Shown here: positions 1 to 7,725 of the stretch, piece after piece
Numbering within the stretch: position 1 is the stretch's first letter
How the letters are laid out: every line of letters starts with the position of its first letter
IMG/VR virus record: IMGVR_UViG_3300048121_000225
Coordinates: 1-24,737 of that record
Reading direction: 5' to 3' (one strand)
Origin: a virus
DNA: 24,737 bases
Notes under the pieces: generated by a model
Database searches by the model: none
The model's input: the letters and a program-made list of their open reading frames with translations, nothing else
Told to the model about the DNA's origin: nothing
Program-made: the position numbers and the translations under genes

Positions 1-540
1 GCCAGTTTGAACTGAGGCTATTGCAGCTCCTCTTCTATCTGGATACTGAACACGACTAAAGGCTATAGATGCACCATATACGTTATCACCACTTGTAGCA
101 TCTGAGACTAAATAAATGTTGTCGCAATTACCGTTTGTCGCAGTGTTAAAGTCATCGCCATTAAAGACGTTTAAAAAACCTCTAAAGTTATCAGTAATCC
201 CAATACCAGTGCGACCACTGCTGTCAATACGGAAATGTTCTTGACCACCTGACCTAGACACAGTAAATGTATCTGTTGCAGGTGAGCCAACAAAAACTCC
301 AGCAGTACTAGTATTATATCTTAAATAAAGTGCAAAGGCATCTGAATTTGCTGAAAAATAAGAACGACCTCCATCAACTTGAAATTTTCCTGAAGGACTA
401 GTAGTACCTATGCCAACTTTATTATTTGTGCTATCAACATGAAGTGTGTCTGTGTCTACAGTTAAGTCACCTGTTACATCAAGAGTACCACTGAGGTCTG
501 CATCAGTGACTATCTTGGATATGTCTTTTGCTCTTGTCAT
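1..540 (-). CDS. Partial fibre-like structural protein (N-terminal 180 residues)
   Basis: The start codon is at 540 and the frame stays open to the window edge, so the C-terminus is missing. AGAGGTG lies just upstream of the ATG, and the upstream gene's TAG ends one base away. The first residues (MTRAKDISKIV) lead into a stretch with the motif VGIGTTSP around residues 40-47 and later FRIDSSGRTGIG. Similar motifs (VGIGTTNP, MRIDSSGNLLVG) occur in the C-terminal half of the large tail fibre at 851-3871. Such repeats are common in phage fibre and adhesin-like proteins. Being last of the visible late genes, it is probably a second fibre, fibre-tip or accessory receptor-binding protein. The exact role is inferred. 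Confidence 0.75.
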   Translation of the reverse strand, partial: MTRAKDISKIVTDADLSGTLDVTGDLTVDTDTLHVDSTNNKVGIGTTSPSGKFQVDGGRSYFSANSDAFALYLRYNTSTAGVFVGSPATDTFTVSRSGGQEHFRIDSSGRTGIGITDNFRGFLNVFNGDDFNTATNGNCDNIYLVSDATSGDNVYGASIAFSRVQYPDRRGAAIASVQTG

Positions 541-541
541 G

Positions 542-802
542 CTACACCTCTTGGTTAGCTAAATGTTCTGCATAGGCTGTCTTGATTGCATCTGTATGTA
601 CTGCATTGCATATTGCTTGTACTTCTGCACTCTCATTGGCTAAGTCATCTGCACTTATATCAGGTGCAACAACGTGCCTTGAGAAGCTTCTGCTTATCTC
701 TGTGCCATCTCTCTTGATGACTGTGGCAGTTCTTACTTGAACGTGCTTAAAGTCACCTACGATTTCTATCTTGTCTTGTATTGTCTCTTCTGTTAAAGCC
801 AT
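542..802 (-). CDS. Small conserved phage protein between two fibre genes
   Basis: This 86-residue protein has a clean start: GGAG lies 6 bases before the ATG. It starts MALTEETIQDKIEIVGDFKHVQVR and is acidic, with no signal peptide or membrane segment. I recall similar short proteins next to tail fibre genes in marine phages, but I know no function for them. Its position between two fibre-like genes suggests a fibre accessory, assembly or connector role, which is inference from context only. It ends one base before the next gene starts. Confidence 0.75.
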   Translation of the reverse strand: MALTEETIQDKIEIVGDFKHVQVRTATVIKRDGTEISRSFSRHVVAPDISADDLANESAEVQAICNAVHTDAIKTAYAEHLANQEV

Positions 803-828
803 TTTTATCTCCTTTGGTTTGGACTGAC

Positions 829-849
829 TACCCTATGTCCAATAGGGTT
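829..849. other. Short hairpin between tail fibre and 86-residue gene
   Basis: ACCCTAT (830-836) pairs perfectly with ATAGGGT (842-848) around a 5-base loop in the 48-base gap after the tail fibre stop codon. Neither strand shows a clear T-run right after the stem, so it is not a convincing terminator. It could be a processing or mRNA-stability hairpin. Confidence 0.4.
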
Positions 850-850
850 A

Positions 851-3800
851 TTATGAATCTGTTAAATAAAAACCTGCAACCATTGCATACCTTGTTCCAT
901 TCACATAAGTAGCAGAATTTGTGTTATTATCAGTTATAAAAGTCATATGTGTAGCATTTTTTGAAACAAAACCACCTTTTGAATTACTAACTGCTGTTCC
1001 GTGAACATAAGTAAATAACCCATAATTTTGAGAAGAATTTGATGAAGTAAAAGGTAAGCCATTAATTAGTGCAGAACCACTAGCACTACTTATAGTCATT
1101 GCATCAGTGTAATAATTAAAAAAAACCGTACGACCAATTTTAGTATAATAACCTGTTGTATTTATGGCTGAAACAGTCGCACCTTGAAAACCTGCTGTCC
1201 AAGTTCCCTCTTCATAGTCATCAAGATAATTAGCTGAACCAGTGCCACCTAAGTATACACCACCTGATAGGTAGAGGTTTTTCCAACGTGCAGAAGCACT
1301 ACCTAAATCAATAGCATTATCTCTTAATCCGCCTGTTGTTGTAACTGGTAAAACAGTACTGTTACCAACACGCAAACCTGCATCTGTACCATCTGGAGAT
1401 GAAATATAAAGGGCTGAACCAAAAGTACCAATACTTCCTACATCAGTTCCTGCTTTTTTAAATTTTATAATATTACCATCATCAGTCATTCTATTGAGAG
1501 TAAGTGCATTATTAGCATTTGCTGAAAATTGAGCATTGTTTGTTTTTAATGCTATACCTTGTACATTACCATTAGCAGGACTAACGTTAGTAGTACCCAC
1601 CAACAAGTTGCCACTGCTGTCTATTCTCATGCGTTCTGTGGCGGCAGTGAAAAATCGCATATAGTCGCCATTGTGGTGATACTGAACAAATCCTCTATAT
1701 TCAGCATCACCAGATGTTCCATCAGCAAAAGCCAAGGTTCCTGCAGTAGAAGTGCTACTATAAATGGTAATACCTTCATCGCTGGAACCAGTCCCAACTA
1801 CAAGTCTATTTGCAGGTATTGCTGAAAAGGTAGCAGGGTTTGTCGTACCAATGCCCACGTTGCCGCTGCTGTCTAGTGTAATTGCTGTACTTGAAGCATT
1901 ATCATCTATACCAGTAGATGCAAAGCTAGTTAATGTACCAACACTAGTAATACCAGTATATGCACCACTTACCCTAGCACTTGGCACTGTGCCACTGTCT
2001 AGGTTATCTGCGTTCAAACTGGCTACACTAAATGTACCATAGCCAACTATATCTACCTCATCTCCATCAGCTAGAGCTTCTGTAAATGTTACTGTGTCTC
2101 CACTGGTAACTGTAATATCAGCATCTGACATACGCACACCATTGACGTACACATCTACATAACCTGCATCATATGTTAATGTATTACCATTAGCATCTGC
2201 TCCAGTTACACTTGTTGGAGTACCACTAATATCATAGTGATATCTTTGTGATGTACCATTTATAGATGACCCAGCACTCTGCCATCCACTAGCACCATAC
2301 ACTTTTAGTGTATCTGAGGTTGTATCAAAGTATAAGTCACCTACATCTAATGATGTGGTAGGTGCTGAAGATGCAATGCGATAGGTATTAGCAAAGCTAT
2401 TTACTGAAGCAAGGTTGCTTGCCACTGTGTTTACGTTGGCTATAGAACCACCAACAGAGTTAACATTACTAATAGACCCTGCAACAGTTCCTATAGTATC
2501 TGTGCCATTAAGATTTGTAGCCAGTGTTCCAATATTTGCTGTATCACCTGCAACAGTCGTTACGTTAGCAGATATACCTGCCACAGTATTTACGTTAGCA
2601 ATGTTTGTTGACACAGTTCCTATATCAGTTGCATCATTAGCAACAGTATTTATTGCAGTAGTATCCCCTGCAACTGTGTTTATGTTTGTTGCATTTCCTG
2701 CTACTGAAGTAACATTAGCTGATATACCTGCAACAGTTGTTACATTTCCGCTAACACCTGCAACTGTATTCACGTTAGTAATGTTAGTTGCGACTGTTCC
2801 TATATCTGTTCCATCATTTGCAACTGTTGTAACATCACTACTTATTCCTGCAACTGTAGATACATTTCCGCTAATCCCAGCCACTGTTGTTACATTGCCA
2901 CTTATTCCTGCTACAGTAGTTACGTTAGAGCTAATACCAGCTACTGTATTTACATTGGCTATGTTTGTTCCAACTGAATCGACATTGCTTATACTACCTG
3001 CAACAGTATCTATCTCTGATACTGCTTCATTTAAATCATCAGCTACAGTTACAACCTCAGATACAGCTTCATTAAGATCGTTGGCTACTGTAATTACATC
3101 TGCAATATTTGTAGCCACTGTATTAACACTAGCTATATTTGTAGCTACTGTACCAATATCAGCTTCGTCTGATACTACAGAGGCTATGTTAGCTGTTATT
3201 CCTGCGACTGTTGTCACATTTGCTGAGATACCTGCGACTGTAGTAACGTTACCTGATATCCCTGCTACTGTTTGAATAGCATCTGTTGCATCTGTGCCAT
3301 CTTCAATATCAGCTAGTGTTGATATATCTGTTGTTATCTGTGCTAGTGAACTAACATCAGCTATTGTAGGCCCTGCTTCTGCAGCACCAGTAGTAGCATT
3401 AAAACCTAAAACAGTTCCTAATCTATCTGCCTTTAATGGTAAGGTAAGACTAACTGCTGAGTCAGAATCTTGTAATCTTAATGCTCTTGAGTTTTCGTCA
3501 TCAGCATCAGTTATCATAGTAAGTAAAGTATCAAGCTCAGTATTTAACTTGGCTATCTCAAATGCACCTGATGAAGGAAAGTCTGTAGTACGTGCTAGTG
3601 GTACATCTCTAGTTATAATAACTGTACTGCCACCTGTAGCACCTGTTACTGTAGTTGTTACTGTTCCTGTAGAGCCACTACCACCACTAACAGTGTATAA
3701 TGTAGTGTTAGAAGTAGAAGCATCATATGTTCTTTCTACGTTATCAACATATACATTTAAATCTGAAGATCCATCAAAGAAAACAAATGGAACTGTAAAT

Positions 3801-3871
3801 GATGTCTGTGTTACACCCTGACTTACAGAGTAACTTATTCGTGGTGTGTTATCACTTAATGCTATAGTCAT
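851..3871 (-). CDS. Tail fibre protein with T7 gp17-like N-terminus
   Basis: This 1006-residue protein probably binds the host receptor at the end of the short tail. Residues about 1-140 look like the T7 tail-fibre N-terminal domain (PF03906), which attaches the fibre to the tail: an early FTVPFVFF, then VIITRDVPLARTTDF and ELDTLLTMI. Residues 201-491 are 28 tandem units of about ten residues with consensus TVAGISxNVT. Residues about 572-613 (DVYVNGVRM through DIVGYGTF) resemble a domain common in marine phage fibres. A VGIGTT motif sits at 672-677, and LDDYEEGTW near 883 begins the final 126-residue domain. No S74 endosialidase chaperone motif was seen. The start overlaps the previous stop as TAATG. 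Confidence 0.92.
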   Translation of the reverse strand: MTIALSDNTPRISYSVSQGVTQTSFTVPFVFFDGSSDLNVYVDNVERTYDASTSNTTLYTVSGGSGSTGTVTTTVTGATGGSTVIITRDVPLARTTDFPSSGAFEIAKLNTELDTLLTMITDADDENSRALRLQDSDSAVSLTLPLKADRLGTVLGFNATTGAAEAGPTIADVSSLAQITTDISTLADIEDGTDATDAIQTVAGISGNVTTVAGISANVTTVAGITANIASVVSDEADIGTVATNIASVNTVATNIADVITVANDLNEAVSEVVTVADDLNEAVSEIDTVAGSISNVDSVGTNIANVNTVAGISSNVTTVAGISGNVTTVAGISGNVSTVAGISSDVTTVANDGTDIGTVATNITNVNTVAGVSGNVTTVAGISANVTSVAGNATNINTVAGDTTAINTVANDATDIGTVSTNIANVNTVAGISANVTTVAGDTANIGTLATNLNGTDTIGTVAGSISNVNSVGGSIANVNTVASNLASVNSFANTYRIASSAPTTSLDVGDLYFDTTSDTLKVYGASGWQSAGSSINGTSQRYHYDISGTPTSVTGADANGNTLTYDAGYVDVYVNGVRMSDADITVTSGDTVTFTEALADGDEVDIVGYGTFSVASLNADNLDSGTVPSARVSGAYTGITSVGTLTSFASTGIDDNASSTAITLDSSGNVGIGTTNPATFSAIPANRLVVGTGSSDEGITIYSSTSTAGTLAFADGTSGDAEYRGFVQYHHNGDYMRFFTAATERMRIDSSGNLLVGTTNVSPANGNVQGIALKTNNAQFSANANNALTLNRMTDDGNIIKFKKAGTDVGSIGTFGSALYISSPDGTDAGLRVGNSTVLPVTTTGGLRDNAIDLGSASARWKNLYLSGGVYLGGTGSANYLDDYEEGTWTAGFQGATVSAINTTGYYTKIGRTVFFNYYTDAMTISSASGSALINGLPFTSSNSSQNYGLFTYVHGTAVSNSKGGFVSKNATHMTFITDNNTNSATYVNGTRYAMVAGFYLTDS
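2399..3271 (-). repeat. Tandem decapeptide repeat in the tail fibre (28 units)
   Basis: The fibre codes here for about 28 consecutive units, mostly ten residues long, with consensus [TS]VAGISxNV[TN]. Variants include TVATNIxxVN and TVANDxTDIG. Two adjacent units are 14 residues (TVANDLNEAVSEVV and TVADDLNEAVSEID) and one is 13. The DNA copies differ at many wobble positions, so this is an old, diverged protein repeat and not recent slippage. The regular spacing of hydrophobic V/I residues fits a trimeric beta-helix or fibrous shaft. Confidence 0.9.
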
Positions 3872-6800
3872 TAGAATCTATTCCTTAAAATTCTATTTAT
3901 GTCACCCTCATCTGTATCCTGCAGCATCCTACCTAATTGATTCATTTCATCACGAATAAACCATAATCGCATATAAGGCAAGTTTTTTATGAATTGTGAG
4001 GCTCCCTTCATATCGCCATCTACTGCAAATTTATAAGCTCCTTCTGCTAAATCATAACCTATACTTGGCCCTGCACCACCTATTCCAGTAAATGCATCAA
4101 CATAACTTTTTTCTTGTGGAAACTTAGGCTGAAGCAATCCCATAGATATATCAGGGCCACCTAAAGCTAAAGATGTTTGCATACTTGTATAAAATAAATC
4201 ACTGTACATTGCACCTAAACCTGATGAATCAAACGATCTAGCCATTTTATCTTCAATAGACATTTTATCCCAAATATAACTTGTTCCTGCTAAATCATAT
4301 TTAATTGATAGTGACATATAACCAAGACCCATAGCTGTAATTGCTGCTACTGCCCTGTTTTTTGCCTGTCCAGTAGCCATTGCTGCAGTAATCTTATTTG
4401 CAGCAGCAAAGCTATATGACCAAAATTGAAATGGCAATCCTGCTAAACCAGTTTCTATTCTGCTATATCCTCTATATCTAGTATCTTCTTTCATACCAAA
4501 CTTTTTACCTATCCATGATGGTATATAAGCAACTCCATCTGCAATAATAGGTTTGTCTGCAGGTGTACCCATGACAACAGTGTTACTTACACCTGAGTTT
4601 ATTGCTACTCTAAACTTATCTAATGTTTCTTGTGAGGTAGTCCATTTTTCAGTATTAGCCAAATACATACCACTGTCAGACTTTTCCCAATTAGCATTAG
4701 ATATTTCTATAGAGGCTTGTTTATCTATGCCGTATCTTCTTAGATACATTATATCTTTAGATGTTGCTGTGCCATTTGCATCTTTAATAGCAAATTCAAT
4801 TAACTCATGCTGTCTTATTATACCATCTAGTTTCTTAATAATATTAGTAATAGGAGCAAGTCCATTAAGTATATAAAATGTAGATCTTGCTTTAGTTCTA
4901 AATCCACTTTCCAATGGATTATTAGTAAGGTCTTCAACATACTTCATATGTGCATCACCTTGAAGTATTTCCAATGCTTCTGCGGCAACACGAAGTTCTT
5001 TTCTTGTCATTCTTACTTTGTTGTCTGAAAGTATTCCGTATAATCCTTTAAAAACATTCTTCATTTCGTGTTCCATAAATATTTTAGCAACATCAGGAAT
5101 ACTACTTATACCTGCAGAACCTAAGTAATTAAGCTGTGCTAGATCTCTTAACATATTAGCAAATCTTAGATCTAATCTTGTTGGATCTGTCAAAACACGA
5201 CCCACTACTCTATCGTAAGAGTGTAAAAAGTTTTTACGTAGTTTGTTAATTTCATTTTCAGATCTACCTGCTTTTAGCATATCATCATCAAGATCATCCA
5301 AAACATCATCAATAGATCTGCCACCATACTTTTTAGAAAACTCATACTTTGGTGCAACTCTTTGTGTATATATTCTCATTACCTGTACTGGATTAGTTTC
5401 AATAAATTCAGTAACAAGTTTGTTAGGAATATCTAATTCTCTGTGTCTAAAATGTTTTGATTTACCATAACCATAAAAAGCAACAGTATCATCAGTAAGA
5501 TCTGTAGCTTCATTAGTAAGTTTTTTAATTACAGAACCAACTCTTTCTTGTACAGACTTAGCATTTGTGGCTCTAATGATTTCATCAGGTGTTCTTGCAG
5601 GAACTCTTTCTGTTAATCCTTTAGCATTTTTAATAGTAATTGTTGGATTAGATATAAACCAATCAGTAAGTATTTGTGCAAACTTTTCTCTGTTTTCTTT
5701 TATTTTATCTGCTGACCAGTATCGAGGAAAAAAGAACTCTTCATTTGCAGGTAATACAGGTGTTTCTTTAGCTATTTTTAAATTAGCATCAAGATCTATT
5801 AACTCATTACTGTTTCTTTGTATTCTTCTTATCAATGCATTCTTCTTAAACTGCATATTTTTTGATAGAAATACACCTTTTTTTTGTTGTAACTTTAATG
5901 ATTCTAAAAATTCTATTTGTTTAGGAGTAAGTCCTATTTTGTCACCAACTCCCATAAACCTATCATTTAAATCTTTTAATATAAGATCATACTTATCTTG
6001 TGCTTGTTTATTAAGTACAGCAATTTCTTGTAGTTCTTTTACATCCCTGTAAACTCTAAGATTCTTTGCATTTACTTCTTTTTGCAAAGACTTTACATCA
6101 CCAATAATGCCTTCATCTCTTAATCGCTTTTCCCATCTTTGCATAAACCCATCTATTTGTCCTTTAACTCTTTTTTCAATGTCCGTTAATGGCTCTTCTT
6201 TTAAAATCTTTTGATAGGTTTCTGATAACCAATCATGATATGTAGTTTTTTTTCTAACTCTTGATACAATATCATCAACATCTATATCCATAGCATATAA
6301 ATTCTTACCATATTGTTCTTTGTAAATAGTACGTAAAAGATCGTGAACAGCCACCCATTCACCTTCTCTTATTTTAGATAATTGATAAACTGAGTTTTCA
6401 GATGCCAAACCAAACTTAGTTTTAGCTAAGTTCATACCACTATCACCAATTAGATTGTACATAATTTCTTTTATTGTAGTAGGTATTTTCGAATCTTGAA
6501 GAACAGTCTTAATTGGTGTTGGTATAGCTTTGTAAATAAAACTATCTAAGAACCAATTCTTTTCTAATGCCATTGGATCTTGGATACCCACATTTTTTTG
6601 TGCATCTTCATCAACTCTTCTAACTGCAAGTTCGGCATCTATTTGTGATAATATTCTTTGATTAGATCCAATATCATCTAATGTTTTATTATAAGAATTA
6701 CCTAATTCAATTTGTTTATTTATATCTTTAATAGTATTTAAATTAGTTTGTTTTTGTTCTTCAGTAATTTTAGGTGATTTGTTTTTTGTTTCTAGTTCAA

Positions 6801-7725
6801 TTTTACGTTCATTTAAACCTTTAAGTTCTGCTGCATAAACATCTGCACTTTTTGCTTTTAAATTTGCTAATCTTTTTTCATTACCAAATCTTTCAAGAGG
6901 CAATGCATTCTTTAAACCTATTAAATATTCATTTGTATATACAGGTTCTGCATCACCTTTTTTGTTAACTTTAAGTTCCTTAGTAATTTCAAAAGGTCTT
7001 TCTTTCCCACTATCTTTTGCTTTTTGCAACAAAGTTTTATCAGGGCCTTTTTCTGTTTGCTTAATTAAATCAATACTTTCCTTTTCTAACTGTTTTAAAG
7101 CAGCAACTCTCTTGCTCATTACTGCACCAACAGCACCACCAATGATAGCACCACCACCAAAAGCCATAGCAACATTACCGAAAGACTCTTCTACAGTACC
7201 TAAAGGATCAAATGGCAGTCTTGCAGCCTCAAGACCTACTTGCAAACCTGCAACCTGCGTTCCTACTTTCAATGCTGCTCTAGTAGGGCCTAAAGCAAAT
7301 CCACCAAAAGGCAAAGCAACAAGATTAATAGGATCAAATATACCTGCTATAAGTTGTTTAGGAATACTAGACTCAAGAAGCACTTGCCTTCTTTCTTTAT
7401 TTTCATCTATTTCTTTTTTTAATTCCCTCATATGCTCTTCATTTTTAGCATCTATAAGGTCAACAGCATATTCTTCATAACCTATCATATCTCTTGTTGA
7501 GTCATAATCAGGATCTTCTTCATCTCTAAATCTAATAGCATTGATTGTAGCATCTATTAAAGGTGCATATGTGTATCCTAATTGTGCAGATACCACATCA
7601 CCAAAACTAGGGCTATCTTGTGTAGGTAATTGATATTGAGGAGTGCTACCTCTAGTTTGCAGCCTAAATATTTGATCTTCTTGTATTAATTTAGGTGCAA
7701 TATAATTACTATCAAATGGATTCAT
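3871..7725 (-). CDS. Large internal virion protein, T7 gp16-like by position
   Basis: This 1284-residue protein occupies the slot of T7 gp16 (internal virion protein D), between the gp15-like protein and the fibre. In T7 these proteins leave the capsid and help form the channel that carries DNA across the cell envelope. It is largely helical and charged, with hydrophobic Gly/Ala-rich stretches near residues 124-164 and 183-203 and another toward the C-terminus (AITAMGLGYMSLSI). These may be membrane-interacting. I did not find the N-terminal lytic transglycosylase signature that T7 gp16 carries. The assignment rests mainly on gene order and size. The start overlaps the preceding stop as TAATG. 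Confidence 0.75.
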   Translation of the reverse strand: MNPFDSNYIAPKLIQEDQIFRLQTRGSTPQYQLPTQDSPSFGDVVSAQLGYTYAPLIDATINAIRFRDEEDPDYDSTRDMIGYEEYAVDLIDAKNEEHMRELKKEIDENKERRQVLLESSIPKQLIAGIFDPINLVALPFGGFALGPTRAALKVGTQVAGLQVGLEAARLPFDPLGTVEESFGNVAMAFGGGAIIGGAVGAVMSKRVAALKQLEKESIDLIKQTEKGPDKTLLQKAKDSGKERPFEITKELKVNKKGDAEPVYTNEYLIGLKNALPLERFGNEKRLANLKAKSADVYAAELKGLNERKIELETKNKSPKITEEQKQTNLNTIKDINKQIELGNSYNKTLDDIGSNQRILSQIDAELAVRRVDEDAQKNVGIQDPMALEKNWFLDSFIYKAIPTPIKTVLQDSKIPTTIKEIMYNLIGDSGMNLAKTKFGLASENSVYQLSKIREGEWVAVHDLLRTIYKEQYGKNLYAMDIDVDDIVSRVRKKTTYHDWLSETYQKILKEEPLTDIEKRVKGQIDGFMQRWEKRLRDEGIIGDVKSLQKEVNAKNLRVYRDVKELQEIAVLNKQAQDKYDLILKDLNDRFMGVGDKIGLTPKQIEFLESLKLQQKKGVFLSKNMQFKKNALIRRIQRNSNELIDLDANLKIAKETPVLPANEEFFFPRYWSADKIKENREKFAQILTDWFISNPTITIKNAKGLTERVPARTPDEIIRATNAKSVQERVGSVIKKLTNEATDLTDDTVAFYGYGKSKHFRHRELDIPNKLVTEFIETNPVQVMRIYTQRVAPKYEFSKKYGGRSIDDVLDDLDDDMLKAGRSENEINKLRKNFLHSYDRVVGRVLTDPTRLDLRFANMLRDLAQLNYLGSAGISSIPDVAKIFMEHEMKNVFKGLYGILSDNKVRMTRKELRVAAEALEILQGDAHMKYVEDLTNNPLESGFRTKARSTFYILNGLAPITNIIKKLDGIIRQHELIEFAIKDANGTATSKDIMYLRRYGIDKQASIEISNANWEKSDSGMYLANTEKWTTSQETLDKFRVAINSGVSNTVVMGTPADKPIIADGVAYIPSWIGKKFGMKEDTRYRGYSRIETGLAGLPFQFWSYSFAAANKITAAMATGQAKNRAVAAITAMGLGYMSLSIKYDLAGTSYIWDKMSIEDKMARSFDSSGLGAMYSDLFYTSMQTSLALGGPDISMGLLQPKFPQEKSYVDAFTGIGGAGPSIGYDLAEGAYKFAVDGDMKGASQFIKNLPYMRLWFIRDEMNQLGRMLQDTDEGDINRILRNRF

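Noticed and set aside
2399-3271. CRISPR array
   Set aside because: Repeats are in-frame protein repeats inside a fibre gene with no spacers of constant length and many wobble differences.
2415-3275. 286-codon plus-strand frame opposite the tail fibre
   Set aside because: It is the mirror of the decapeptide repeat: a repetitive coding strand leaves the complementary frame open. No ribosome binding site and no recognisable protein.
3294-3821. 175-codon plus-strand frame opposite the fibre N-terminus
   Set aside because: Shadow of the well-supported T7-type fibre domain on the minus strand; low-complexity hydrophobic product.
6962-7480. 172-codon plus-strand frame opposite the gp16-like gene
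   Set aside because: Shadow frame; the minus-strand gene is long, coupled to its neighbours and fits T7 gene order.
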